A DNA stretch of 64,000 nt from Caprella mutica (lineage: Eukaryota > Arthropoda > Malacostraca > Amphipoda > Caprellidae): NCBI GenBank assembly GCA_947561585.1, contig CANNZV010002504.1, positions 1-64,000 on the forward strand, read 5' to 3'. Every line of letters starts with the position of its first letter. The first letter of the stretch is position 1. The notes beneath the pieces are model-generated. The model saw only the letters and a program-made list of their open reading frames with translations, was not told the origin of the DNA and did not search any database. A program made the translations under genes and the position numbers. Shown here piece after piece: positions 35,645 to 48,100 of this stretch.

Positions 35645-37156
35645 GTGGACAACTTGTATGTGCTACAGGAGTGTGTGCTAGAGAGCTACAGGAGGAGGGA
35701 GATGATGGTTGTTGTTGCAGTTGACTTCAATAAGGCTTTTGACTCGGTTTGGAGGGAGACAATTCTGGAGGTGCTGAAGGAGTATACTAGGATACCGGGG
35801 GAGGTGCTGGAGGTTTTCAAGAGGGTGTACTGTGAAGATAAGTCAAGAGTGGAATTGGGTGAGGATAGGCATGTGGATATAGAGGTAGAAAGCGCAAGCG
35901 GGATCAAACAGGGATGCACAGCATCAACACTTCTGTTCAAGTTGCTCACATATAAGATGATAGAGGCACTGAGGAGCTAGATGGATTGAAGGGGTGAGGA
36001 TTGGAGGAACGCGTGCTGCATGCCTGTTCTATGCTGACGACAGATTGATACTGGCGAGGAGCGTGCGAGAGGCAGGAGAGGGAGTTGCGGAGTTGACTGA
36101 GGTTGCGGAGAGATATTGGCTGGAAATTAATGCAAGGAAGAGTCAGTGCATGATTTTTAATTCAGATGAGGCAGTGGTGGAGGTAGAGGGGATAGCGGTT
36201 GTTGAGGAGATGAGGTATTTGGGGGTGAAGGTGCAATGACAGAGGAATTTATTTAAGGAACAGAGAGAACAGATGGTTACGACAGCAAAGAAGATGAGCA
36301 TGCTCACTAGCAGTGAAATAGAGAAAAGCTGCCACAGAGTGTTGATTGGTAAGGAATATTGGAAGGGAGATGTGTTGCTGAGAGTGCTGTATTGCTCAGA
36401 GGTGGTGAGAATGAGGGTGCATGATATACGGGAGATTCAGAAGCAAGAGAATGCAGCCATGTGAAGAATGCTTGGAGCGACAAAATGGGCCACAATAGCT
36501 GGAATGAGGGGTGAAGTGGGCATTAGCACAGTAAGGAGCAGTATGGCCATAGGAAGAATTCAGTATGCGAGAAGAGTGGAGCAGGGAGATAAAAGGATGC
36601 TGCGGATGATCATGGGAAGCAGCAGAGAAGGCAGAAGAAGTGAGTGGTGCGAGGAGACTTGACATTTTGCAGTGGGCGATGGTGGGAGAGGAGGAGCTGA
36701 GGGAGATGAGCGGAAGTGAAGTGAAGAGAAGAGTGGCCAGAGTGGTGGAGGCTGAATGGAGGATGGAGATGGAATCTAAGAGTAGTCTGAGGATCTACAG
36801 GAGGTTTAAGCTGGAGATGAGAGAGGAGGACTATATGCATGGTGGGAGCTTGGAGGCAAGAATTTGGTTCGCTGCTAAAACCAACTTTCATGAGACTTGG
36901 CGACAGAAGGTGGGGAGACAGTAGGGAGTGCAGGCTTTTTGGCTTTGAACTGGAGGACCAGCAGCACTTTGTACTTGCTTGTGACAGGTTGGAGGAAGTT
37001 AGGAGAGAGGCAGTGGAGCTACAGAGACCAAGAGTGATGGATAGAGAGGAGGTGATGGGATGTTTCCTGTTTGGAGAACAAGGTGAAGCGGAGAGGAGAG
37101 GAATAGTGCTGAGGATGTGGAGAGCGAGAGAGAGGATGATGAACGTGGAGGAATGA
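35645..37156 (+). pseudogene. Decayed LINE (non-LTR) reverse transcriptase
   Basis: Reverse-transcriptase blocks appear in order but in different frames: motif A VVAVDFNKAFDSVW (about 35710), motif B SGIKQGCTASTLLFKLL (about 35900), motif C LFYADDRLILA (about 36020) and a thumb-like LEINARKSQCMIF, YLGVKV. Downstream (36900-37156) a C-x2-F-x8-H-x4-C pattern (CRLF..QQHFVLAC) resembles the C-terminal CCHC of many LINEs with the second Cys changed to Phe. Breaks: TAG 35978-35980 and a frameshift before motif C; TGA at 36237 and 36462 in frame; further shifts near 36640 and 36880. No endonuclease domain or ORF1 is seen upstream, so it is 5'-truncated. Its purine- and G-rich base use stands out from the AT-rich surroundings. 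Clade not assigned. Confidence 0.85.
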
Positions 37157-37344
37157 AGAGGTGGGATGACGGAAGTGGACTAATGAATGGAACATGAATC
37201 TGTGTTGCAGGAAGAAGACTGCAGACCTGACAGCAATGGAAACCTCTGCAAATACACCTCATCGGACTAGGTAGTAGCAACTATAGTATCGAGTAATGAT
37301 CTTGAAGGTGCTCATTCACAGACATGTTTGCCAGTAACATCTGA

Positions 37345-37960
37345 GATCCAAGATTTATTCCCTGAATCGGACTTCATTTTTTTTCATCCCTTGTTTGTTT
37401 TGAGTTTTTGGCACCAAAACTGGTACAGTCTGTTCACTGTTCAGGACTTCAGGCTTCAGGGCAAGATATTTAAAAAACTGGTCGTCAAATTTCAGAGAAT
37501 CTGTTTTGAGATGTTATCAGGGGCTCCTTCTTGAAAAAAAATCATGTTTAATAATGGATACATGCAGTGGTATTTATATAACAGGCGTTTTCATCCCATC
37601 TTTGTTTTTGTACCAAAACTGGTAATACCTACAGTCTTTCGGGGCACGATTTTTCAAAAACTGGTGGATAAATTTCAGAGAAATTCTCAGAAAATGTTAC
37701 TAGGACTCCTTGATAAAAAACATGTGTGGTAACCGATACATGCAGTTGTATTTAAATGACAGGCGTTTAAAAGGCAGTGAGGCACGGGGTAAAGACCTGA
37801 AAACATTTTAAACGCCTGTCTTTTAAATACCACTGCATGTATCGGTTATTTAACATGTTTTTTATCAAGAAGAAGTCCCTGGTAACATTTCCTGACAGCT
37901 TCACTGAAACTTATCCACCAGTTTTTGAAAAATCGTGCCCTGAACAGGCACGAGCCACGA
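37345..37960 (+). repeat. Mosaic dispersed repeat with internal direct and inverted copies
   Basis: A module (GTTTTTGTACCAAAACTGGT, AAAAACTGGTGGATAAATTT CAGAGAA, GACTCCTT, CGATACATGCAG, ACAGGCGTTT) occurs about 37420-37585, again 37605-37770, and inverted at 37798-37955, making a hairpin around 37770-37800. The same module lies inverted at 55130-55350. Non-coding. Confidence 0.75.
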
Positions 37961-37974
37961 ACAGTCGGCTACAT

Positions 37975-38250
37975 AAATACCATTTCGGTATTTAGTCACT
38001 CTATCTATTCCATTGTGGTATTTATTGGTTCCATTTAAGTATTTAGTCAATCAATCTATTCCATTTAGGTATTTAGGTATAAGTTCCATTTCGGTATTTA
38101 TAAGTTCCATTTTGGTATTTAGTCAATCTATCTATTCGATTTCTTCTCAATTTCATTCGTGAATTCATTTAATTCAATACCAAAAGTTCATTTCGCGATT
38201 TCTTTCCATTTCAGTTCCATTTCGCGATTTCCGTTCATTTCGCGATTTAG
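37975..38250. repeat. Degenerate tandem repeat (TTCCATTTCGGTATTTAG)
   Basis: About a dozen diverged copies of TTCCATTT(C/A/T)GGTATTTAG with TCAATC(A/T)ATCTA inserts, decaying rightwards into TTCATTTCGCGATTT words. Confidence 0.8.
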
Positions 38251-38428
38251 TCATACTCATACCCTGGATAAAATGTTGGCGGATCAGCTAAATTATTGGA
38301 AATTTATGGTTGATTTTTTCAGCTTTCTCTAAAAGTCAATGGAATTTTGTGCACGTGCACCAAATACAGAGTCTCCCAAGTAAAATAGTATGTCTCATAA
38401 ACTCCAAGTAAAATAGTATGTCTCATAA

Positions 38429-38846
38429 ACTCACCATTTGTCTCTCCAGCTCTCTCCAAAATTCAACAAATTCTCTCCAAAATGATCAAATTATCATTAA
38501 TTCTCTCCAAAATAACATTGTAGCATAGGAGGAAAAATAGATAAAACTCGCCATTTGCAATTGAAGGCTCACCCGGCTCAAATTAACTGTCACAAACTCG
38601 CCATTAAAATGGCGAGTTTGGACATGCTTTATTACTTGGAATTAAACTCACCATTTGTCTCTCCAGCTCTCTCCAAAATTGAACAAATTCTCTCCAACTG
38701 ATAAAATTATCATTAATTCTCTCCAAAATAACATTGTAGCATAGAAAGAAAAATAGATAAAACTCGCCAGTTGCACTTGAAGGGCTCAAAATAACTGTCA
38801 CAAACTCGCCATTAAAATGGCAAGTTTGGACATGCTTTATTACTTA
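38429..38846. repeat. Tandem duplication of 217 bp
   Basis: CTCACCATTTGTCTCTCCAG CTCTCTCCAAAATT starts at 38430 and again at 38647. Both copies run to TCGCCATTAAAATGGC(G/A)AGTTT GGACATGCTTTATTACTT. The copies include the hairpin AAACTCGCCATT/AATGGCGAGTTT (38594-38620). The second copy has lost about 17 bp. Confidence 0.88.
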
Positions 38847-38860
38847 GATACAGACTGGGT

Positions 38861-39643
38861 CCCCAGTATATTGGCGACTTTTGAGTGGTTAAATAAGTTG
38901 AAAAACATGTAAATAAGGAGTAAATCACTCCCAAAATAGTTCAAGAGATGCACAGGCATGAAGCATAAGGATGTTTCCAAGTGTAAAACCAGTCTGCAGA
39001 ATATGGGACATTTTTAACATTTTCTGTGCGAACAATCCTTAATTTCCTCCTATGTTTACATGTATTTTACTGAGAAGTTGAGAACAAAAGCCAAAATAGA
39101 GGATTTCTTGGAGAACAGTTGAGCAGTTCCTGCAGTCTGGGTCTAAAATCTTAACTAGTCAAATTTTTCTTTAAAGTAGGTATCTTAAATGTGGCGACAT
39201 GGATCCATTTTCTCATTAAACTGGTGACTTTCCTGCCACACTTTTACTGAGAACAGAAGCCGAAGCCCGAAATAGAAGATTTCTTGGAGAACACTTTATC
39301 AGTTCCTGCAGTCTGGCTAAGTAGTTCATAAAAAACACTTAAATAGTTTGTACTATACCAGTCTGTATTTTCTGCACAAAATTCCACTGACTTTTTGAAA
39401 AAGCTTAAAAAATCCACCATAAAATTCCGGTTCATACAATTACCGTAACGGACCTGAATTACCAGAACGGAACATGAATTACCGGAACGGAGTTGTTTTA
39501 TTGAGAAATAGCCTTGATATGTCATTTAGGTATGCATTTAGTCAATAATTCCAGTCTGTATTTTGTGGTAAATTCCACCGACATGTCGGTGGAATTTTAT
39601 CACCTTTCAATATAATATTCTGCAAAGTCGGTGGATTTTTAGC
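38861..39643 (+). repeat. Mosaic dispersed repeat continuing to the gap
   Basis: AGTATATTGGCGACTTTTGA, AAGTTGAAAAACATGTAAAT A, AAGAGATGCACA match 55760-55870 in the same orientation. GAATTACCGGAACGGA..TTTATTGAGAAATAGC..ATATGTCATTTAGGTATGCA and CCACCGAC..GTCGGTGGAATTT (39440-39640) are the inverse of 54430-54790. A hairpin TTCCACCGACATGTCGGTGGAA lies at 39574-39595. Confidence 0.7.
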
Positions 39644-39945
39644 NNNNNNNNNNNNNNNNNNNNNNNNNNNNNNNNNNNNNNNNNNNNNNNNNNNNNNNNN
39701 NNNNNNNNNNNNNNNNNNNNNNNNNNNNNNNNNNNNNNNNNNNNNNNNNNNNNNNNNNNNNNNNNNNNNNNNNNNNNNNNNNNNNNNNNNNNNNNNNNNN
39801 NNNNNNNNNNNNNNNNNNNNNNNNNNNNNNNNNNNNNNNNNNNNNNNNNNNNNNNNNNNNNNNNNNNNNNNNNNNNNNNNNNNNNNNNNNNNNNNNNNNN
39901 NNNNNNNNNNNNNNNNNNNNNNNNNNNNNNNNNNNNNNNNNNNNN
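39644..39945. other. Assembly gap (302 N)
   Basis: A run of undetermined bases. No statement can be made about its content or true length. Confidence 1.
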
Positions 39946-40359
39946 GATTATAAATTTTATGTATGCAAATGACCATCTATGAATTTCCTTGATTTTTAAG
40001 CGGATAGGTAGTAGGTATGAATTGATAAACTGCTAGATACCTGTCGCATTCGAGCTATTATGTCCGTTGCCACTGGCACTATTATTATGCCACTATAGTC
40101 ACTACTCTGTTTATAATTTATTTTAATCTAGATAATCTATGAATTTCTCATGGCCTGTTTACTTAGGTAGGTACTACGGTGCATAAAGACAGGTAATTTG
40201 ATGCATTAGTTAGCAAATTAACATCCTAGTACTTAGGTAACTTAAAGGGGCAATAAACCTTTCGATGAACTTTTTGTCTTGATCATGTTTATAATTCGAT
40301 TGAGGGAAATATTTCTATAATAATATGTTGTCATGTAATTTAGCAAAAAATGAATTTAA

Positions 40360-40592
40360 TTAATTCTCAACTGTAAAACCATTTCTAATGAACATTTTAG
40401 GTGACCACCAGAAATGACAAATGATAGATCTCATGTGTTCAATATCGCTAAATCTGCACAGCTTATTTTCCCTACAAACAACGGTCTGTCGATTTGATGG
40501 AACAATCTATCGATTCGATATACGTTGTTTATAGGGTTAATTTATATGTTTATATTCACGTTCTAGTTAACTTTATAGCTATTAAATTTAAG
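40360..40592 (+). repeat. Dispersed repeat, copy 3, hosting two nested elements
   Basis: TTCTCAACTGTAAAACCATT, GAACATTTTAGGTGACCACC AGAAATGA, TCATGTGTTCAATATCGCTA and ATTCACGTTCTAGTTAACTT TATAGCTATTAAATTTAAG follow the order of 6068-6340 and 53715-53990. A 67-bp MITE (40470-40536) is inserted in it, and the satellite-bearing element starts at 40593. Sequence resumes after 43286 with AATTTAAGTTAACATTATAA. Confidence 0.65.
40470..40536. mobile_element. 67-bp MITE with CCCTACAAACAACG ends
   Basis: CCCTACAAACAACG is mirrored by ACGTTGTTTATAGGG. It shares GGTCTGTCGAT and GATGGAACAAT with 19343-19440. Confidence 0.82.
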
Positions 40593-43286
40593 AGGTCTTT
40601 CCCAGAATAGCGGCGCAAAATTATTATTAATATATTTACATTAAACGTGTATCAAAGATACCTAGCTAATAAAATCGAATGAAAATTAGATCATTAAAAT
40701 TTATTAATGATAACCAATATGATAATGATAACCAATATGATAAATGATAACCAATATGATAATGCTAACCAATATGATAATGCTAACCAATATGATAATG
40801 CTAACCAATATGATAATGCTAACCAATATGAAAATGCTAACCAATATGAAAATGCTAACCAATATGAAAATGCTAACCAATATGAAAATGCTAACCAATA
40901 TGAAAATGCTAACCAATATGAAAATGATAACCAATATGATAATGATAACCAATATGATAATGATAACCAATATGATAATGATAACCTATATGATAATGAT
41001 AACCTATATGATAATGATAACCTATATGATAATGATAACCTATATGATAATGATAACCTATATGATAATGATAACCAATATGATAATGATAACCTATATG
41101 ATAATGATAACCTATATGATAATGATAACCAATATGATAATGATAACCAATATGATAATTATAACCAATATGAAAATTATAACCAATATGAAAATTATAA
41201 CCAATATGAAAATTATAACCAATATGAAAATGATAACCAATATGAAAATGATAACCAATATGAAAATGATAACCAATATGAAAATGATAACCAATATGAA
41301 AATGATAACCAATATGATAATGATAACCAATATGATAATGATAACCAATATGATAATGATAACCAATATGATAATGATAACCAATATGATAATGATAACC
41401 AATATGATAATGATAACCAATATGATAATGATAACCAATATGATAATGATAACCAATATGATAATGATAACCAATATGATAATGATAACCAATATGATAA
41501 TGATAACCAATATGATAATGATAACCAATATGATAATGATAACCAATATGATAATGATAACCAATATGATAATGATAACCTATATGATAATGCTAACCAA
41601 TATGATAATGCTAACCAATATGATAATGCTAACCAATATGATAATGCTAACCAATATGATAATGCTAACCAATATGATAATGCTAACCAATATGATAATG
41701 CTAACCAATATGATAATGCTAACCAATATGATAATGCTAACCAATATGATAATGCTAACCAATATGATAATGCTAACCAATATGATAATGCTAACCAATA
41801 TGATAATGCTAACCAATATGATAATGCTAACCAATATGATAATGCTAACCAATATGATAATGCTAACCAATATGAAAATGCTAACCAATATGAAAATGAT
41901 AACCAATATGAAAATGATAACCAATATGAAAATGATAACCAATATGAAAATGATAACCAATATGAAAATGATAACCAATATGATAATGATAACCAATATG
42001 ATAATGATAACCAATATGATAATGATAACCAATATGATAATGATAACCAATATGATAATGATAACCAATATGATAATGATAACCAATATGATAATGATAA
42101 CCAATATGATAATGATAACCTATATGATAATGATAACCTATATGATAATGATAACTAATATGATAATGATAACCAATATGATAATGATAACCAATATGAT
42201 AATGATAACCAATATGATAATGATAACCTATACGTATTACAGATAGAGGTAATTCATATTAAATATTGAGCCTCTAATAAATAATGATACCCAATATGAT
42301 GATGATACCCAATATGATAATGATAACCAATATGATAATGCTAACCTATATGATAATGCTAACCAATATGATAATGCTAACCAATATGATAATGCTAACC
42401 AATATGATAATGCTAACCAATATGATAATGCTAACCAATATGAAAATTATAACCAATATGAAAATTATAACCAATATGAAAATTATAACCAATATGATAA
42501 TGATAACCAATATGATAATGATAACCAATATGATAATGATAACCAATATGATAATGATAACCAATATGATAATGATAACCAATATGATAATGATAACCAA
42601 TATGATAATGATAACCAATATGATAATGATACCAATATGATAATGATACCAATATGATAATGATAACCAATATGATAATGATAACCTATATGATAATGAT
42701 AACCTATATGATAATGATAACCTATATGAAAATGATAACCTATATGAAAATGATAACCTATATGAAAATGCTAACCTATATGAAAATGCTAACCAATATG
42801 AAAATGCTAACCAATATGAAAATGCTAACCAATATGAAAATGCTAACCAATATGAAAATGCTAACCAATATGAAAATGCTAACCAATATGAAAATGCTAA
42901 CCAATATGAAAATGCTAACCAATATGAAAATGCTAACCGATATGAAAATGCTAACCGATATGATAATGATAACCGATATGATAATGATAACCGATATGAT
43001 AATGATAACCGATATGATAATGATAACCGATATGATAATGATAACCAATATGATAATGATAACCAATATGATAATGATAACCAATATGATAATGATAACC
43101 AATATGATTATGCTGACCAATATGATTATGCTGACCAATATGATTATGCTGACCAATATGATAATGATAACCTATACGTATTACAGATAGAGGTAATTCA
43201 TATTAAATATTGAGCCTCTAATAAATAATGATATTAAATATAAATATATTAATGAATATTTTGCACCGCTATTCTGGGAAAGACCC
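40593..43286. mobile_element. hAT-like non-autonomous element filled with an 18-bp satellite
   Basis: AGGTCTTTCCCAGAATAGCG GCGCAAAAT at the left is inverted at the right as ATTTTGCACCGCTATTCTGG GAAAGACCC. Similarity continues inward through TATTAATATATTTA. The flanks are AATTTAAG on both sides (40585-40592 and 43287-43294), an exact 8-bp duplication as in hAT elements. Between the ends lie about 70 bp of ordinary sequence and about 2.4 kb of 18-bp repeats. No transposase. Confidence 0.85.
40707..43170. repeat. 18-bp satellite (AATGATAACCAATATGAT) in two blocks
   Basis: About 130 copies of AATGATAACCAATATGAT. Variants (GCTAACC, CCTATATG, ATATGAAAAT, AATTATAACC, ACCGATATG, GCTGACC) are clustered in homogeneous runs, as expected of local amplification. 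Two blocks (40707-42226 and 42288-43170) are each followed by the same 60-bp unique piece starting CCTATACGTATTACAGATAG (42227-42287 and 43171-43231). Open frames reading NQYDND, MITNMI or IILV on either strand are by-products of the 18-base period. Confidence 0.96.
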
Positions 43287-43442
43287 AATTTAAGTTAACA
43301 TTATAATAATTAGTTAATCATACATTATATCAAATAGTTGACGTGCCCCCAGGGGCTCTATCCTGAAACTGTACTTGCGGTGAATGGAAGAGAAGGAGGG
43401 TGGCGTCCCTAGGTCCCCGAACTGTTGTAATTTGAATTATGG

Positions 43443-44141
43443 TGTAAGGGGATGGCCGTTATCCACCTTAACATGGACTACCTACTTAAATCAATATTAA
43501 TGATTGCTTACTAAATGAAATTATATAACTAAATGAAAATATGAATAAACGAAATTAGGCTATATGAGATGTGTTTTATTTTGAATCCTAATTATAAACG
43601 AAATGATAGTACTATTGATAGGATAGGAAAAAGTATATCAGAATGACTATGTAATATTAATAAATGAAATGCATGAATGAAATGTATGTAATGAAATGAG
43701 AAAAACCAGGCTGAAACAGAAAATTTAGAATAAATAAATTGTTAAGAAAAAACATAAACTATTAAATAAGAAACAATCTATTATAAACATACCCTGGTTT
43801 CCTCTATGATTCAACTTAATCTCTTATATATATGACTTAAATATTTTACATACTTTGAGAATATTAGACTGTGAAAAACAAAACAAGACATTAATAACAA
43901 TTATAAATTTTCAAAAGAACTATTGCTTCACAGAGCAGCACACCTTATGACTTCACACTACAACACCAAGATAATAAATGAACAGACTTCTCGTTTTGAG
44001 TTATGAAGTTAACTTTAATGATCTTTGGTGGACATGCCCTATTCACATATGGCATAACCTATTAGGGATATTATTTAAGACTAGAATTAGATTGTTTTTA
44101 TGTCAGTTATTTACATTTGGTATTCATTGAATACTACTACA
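43443..44141 (-). repeat. 3' LTR (699 bp)
   Basis: On the coding strand it begins TGTAGTAGTATTCAATGAAT and ends GGCCATCCCCTTACA. It matches 52455-53153 base for base as far as I can read. It contains several AATAAA words on the coding strand (for example in TTTATTAATATTACATAG-type context) that could serve as the retroelement poly(A) signal, but none is singled out by the sequence. Confidence 0.95.
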
Positions 44142-44143
44142 CA

Positions 44144-44153
44144 ACTCCCCTCC
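44144..44153 (-). promoter_or_regulatory. Polypurine tract
   Basis: Coding strand AGGAGGGGAG, two bases before the 3' LTR. This is the expected plus-strand primer position. Confidence 0.8.
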
Positions 44154-44540
44154 TAGTTTTTCCTGAAATGAAAAACTAAACAAATATATACAGTAACTGA
44201 ACAAAATGACATATCAATAGCTATTATAAAAAATCTGAACAATAATAAATTTCAATATCTTCTGTATTCTCTGCCTTCTTCATCTCTTGTTCCAACTTCA
44301 TGAACATGAATTGTAGATTCCGATTTCTTCATGCTGTCTCAATTAGCTGGTAGATCACAATTGGCTGGCAGGTCTGTCTCAATAGGCACACAGTTCTTCT
44401 ATTTGACAGATCCCAATAAGCTGGTATAGCTACCTCCATGTGTTTAGTAGGCATCAGGCTAAGTAGTCATTACTCAATCACATGCTCAGCATGCCTCCAT
44501 AAACTCAGTATACCTCAAAAGGCTGGTATTGGTATGCTTC

Positions 44541-44760
44541 AATATTCTCAGTATGCCTCAACAGGCTCAGTATGCCTCAACAGGCTCAGTATGCCTCAAC
44601 AGGCTCAGTATGCCTCAACAGACTCAGTATGCCTCAACAGGCTCAGTATGCCTCAACAGACTCAGTATGCCTCAACAGGCTCAGTATGCCTCAACAGGCT
44701 CAGTATGCCTCAACAGGCTCAGTATGCCTCAACAGGCTCAGTATGCCTCAACAGGCTCCA
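44541..44760. repeat. 19-bp minisatellite inside the retrotransposon
   Basis: About eleven copies of CTCAGTATGCCTCAACAGG with an occasional CAGA variant, lying between pol and the 3' LTR. The 19-bp period keeps all three + frames partly open (44438-44847), none on the coding strand of the element. I do not call a gene. Confidence 0.92.
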
Positions 44761-45015
44761 ACATCAGTGGCAGGACATCTTTCATCAGAGTGGCTGGACA
44801 TCTTTGTGTGTGTTAAATTGATTTCATGTGATGTGCAAGAGAAGTAGGTGTCATTGTGATAGCGAAGGTAAGAAAATAGAAAAATGAAATAACCTAAAAA
44901 TTCTATCCTAAGTATTCTATATATTCTTCACCTGTACCTATTCATAAATATAACTATCTACATCTTTTTAAAATATGAAACTCTCAAAACTTTAACTCTC
45001 TAACTAATTTTTTTT

Positions 45016-45017
<2 letters not shown>

Positions 45018-45054
<37 letters not shown>

Positions 45055-45071
45055 CACAACACAATTTTATT
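45018..45071 (-). terminator. Internal poly(A) signal and 30-base poly(A) tract after pol
   Basis: On the coding strand AATAAA (45066-45071) is followed 18 bases later by an uninterrupted run of 30 A (45018-45047), about 55-80 bases after the pol stop. This is the geometry of a cleaved, polyadenylated mRNA end, yet it sits 880 bp inside the element. Confidence 0.75.
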
Positions 45072-45125
45072 TACATAGCTATATACACAGTTATAATAAA
45101 GTTATATTTCTCTTTATTAAGACAT

Positions 45126-48100
45126 TTATTTCTTATTTCTATTTCTCAGCAAATATCTATTCATGACTTGCTTTTGAGGAGACGGTTCATCAACATCTTT
45201 AGTTAAAACTGAATTGGTTGAAGTTGAACAAATACTTCTACTCCTTGATTGCTGGTACTCTAATAGTTTTTGTCTAAAATTGTTGCTCCTTCTTCTACTT
45301 TCAATAATATATCCTCTACTTTCAGCTATTAACTTCATGATATCTGTATATTTTTCTTTTGGATTTTTTATATCTTTCTTTTCAAATCCTTCAAATTCAT
45401 TTTCAGCTTCTTCTGATTCTAAATTAATTTCATTTGATTTATTTGCACCGCTCAAAATTCCATCATTATGAGCATCAGATTTAATGGAACTTTCATTTTT
45501 ACTTCTTCTCTGTGTTTGTTCATTATTTTCCTTTGTCACCTGATCACTCAATTCTGTAGGTGACAATATTCCTGACAAACTTTTATCAGAGTTCAGAGAC
45601 TGAAGATATTCCTGAAATTTCAAATTATCTTTTTCCACTTGTGTAGAATTTAAGCATTCATCATTAGGTATCATTTCTGTACATCTTAAATCCTTTAATG
45701 GTACTAAATTCTTAACTGTTGTTTGCCTTTTCTGAACTTCTTTTCCAACATTTGCATCAGGAATATTTGAATTTTCTTTTTGACATTTATCACTGCTTTC
45801 AAATCCTTCGAACCAACTGGTTGAGCCATCAGATTCTGTTAATAGGACTGGTACAAAAATTCTATTTTCCTCTATGGGTGCTCTTTCATCTTGTGACACA
45901 GTACTACTACTTTCTGTCAAGAACCTTTTTATGGACATAGGTAATTCATTAAATGCTCTAAGTTTCCAATGATGACATTTAATTATTTCTTCTGTGCCTT
46001 GCTTACCAATTTCATAGCTTAGGCCATTGCTCTGTATTTTCTTTATGATATATGGTCCATCATATTTAGGTGATAACTTATATGAAGTTCTATTTCCTAA
46101 TCTAACAATTTCCTTGATCACTTTCTGATTTATTTTGAAAGATTTGAAATTAGGATGTCCTTCTTTCCATGTATCTAATACTTCTCTATCCACAGGTATG
46201 GTATCTACCGTATCATGGACTCTCTTTATCAGACAGTCTGAAGGTGAACATCCCAGCTGTGAATGGTAAGTACTGTTATATAGAATCACAGCTCTAGCTA
46301 GATCTTTATCCCATTCAGACATATCTGTTATTAATGCCTTCATCATATTTATCAGAGTCCTATTCGCCCGTTCAACAGATCCGTTTGAACTAGGGTTGTA
46401 TGGAGAACTGTATATATGTTTAATACCATACTCTGAAAGAACAATTTCCGTTTCCTGCGCCTTAAATTCCAATCCATTATCTGTGATTACATTCTCGGGT
46501 ATCTTTAAAAGATTTGGCATTATTCTATTTTTCAATACATTTGAAACTGTAGTGGCAGACTTGTTCTTTATTGGAACTGCAGATAACCATTTTGAGTAAT
46601 GATCAATTGCCACTAAAATTAGCTCAAATCCATTCTTTGATTTAGGAAACTTTAACAAATCTATAGCTACCAATGAAAATGGTTGTTTTGCCTTGATACG
46701 GAGTGTGGGTAGTGCATTCTTTATAGCATTAGTTTTGTTAAATTGACAATAATCACAGCATCTGCATATCTCTCTTGCAGTGACTTCAAGTGCTGGATGC
46801 CAAAACTGCTTTCTAACCACCTCTACCAACTTTTGGCGTCCCACATGAGCAAGCTTATTATGAACTTTGTGCAAGATCTCCACCAGAAACGGGTATGAAA
46901 CTACTACAGCATTGCTATCTGTATTAATTAGCAAACCATCTTGAATGTCCAACCCTCTCGAAAATCTCTTAAATCTTTTCAATGAAGGTGTGTTCCAAGA
47001 TTTTGAAGGAATTTTATTAGTAACTTTTGTCTTCAGCATCTTTATTGCATGATTTGCCATTTGCATTTTACTCAACTCATCTTCCTCAATCTGAAATTCC
47101 ACTCTCTTCATTGCTTCTTGTTGTTCATCTTCCACAATTGTGACATTTGTCAAGTTTCCCTTTACATTTTCATCTATAAGGGAGACAAAAATATCAAAAC
47201 AAAGTTCATTTTTCATGGTTACTTTCATGGTTGCAAAATTCAAATCTGCCTCAAACTTCCTTAGAAAATTAATACCAATTAACATGCAACAAGGCAAATA
47301 TTCTTGTTCCACAATGGCAAATGGGAATGGTTCATATATGTCATTTCCACCTATTGTGATATCTAGTTTCACAACGCCAATGCATTTCGTTCGTTCTCCT
47401 GCGATTCCAATTAGTTTAGACTCACTGAAAACAACTTCTTCATGTCCCTTTCTTATTCTATTCCATGTCTCCTTTCCAATTAAACTAATTTGGGCCCCAG
47501 TATCTATTAGGGTGCACATTCTCTCTTTACCATACATTGCTACAGTTCTTGCATTGAAAATTTTATGATTGCACTTAGTTTCCATCATAGTCTTATCATA
47601 TAGATTTGCAATGTTAAACTCTTCAACATCACACTCGCTTATCTTGTTTTCCAACTCTATTTCTATAGTATTGACATTCCTTTTATTCTTATCAATAGCT
47701 ATATCCTTTCGTTGATAAATGGGATTGTAATGGATGCCTGAAATACATTGTAAATTTATCACACGCTTTATTTCATCATTAGCAGCATAAATAATTGGAG
47801 TTTTTATGTTGTGATATACTCTAATCTCAGTCTTGTATAAATATGATGCTACCAACAGAGATTCCAAACATGGCATCTGGTCACAATTTAGCATAATCTT
47901 CAATTTATTTTTCTGTTGCTTATTGTTAACCATTTTATATTTGACAGGATTCTTAATCAGTTCACCAATTATAACTTCTCTCAATTCTTCAGCAGTCTGG
48001 GGCAACTCTACAACTTTCTCACCATCCCAGTCATCCTTCATAGCAACCAACAATGCCTCAAACAGGGAGTTTCCTCCACCTGGAATTTCTTTCAAAATAC

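Noticed and set aside
36396..37280. Ser/His/Leu-rich minus-strand frames
   Set aside because: Antisense shadows of the purine-rich LINE pseudogene.
40707..43190. Long open frames on both strands (NQYDND, MITNMI, IILV repeats)
   Set aside because: Several frames on both strands are open at once because the unit is 18 bp and lacks stops; no non-repeat coding sequence is attached.
44438..44847. Three overlapping + strand frames in the retrotransposon tail
   Set aside because: The 19-bp minisatellite is open in all three frames and lies antisense to gag and pol.
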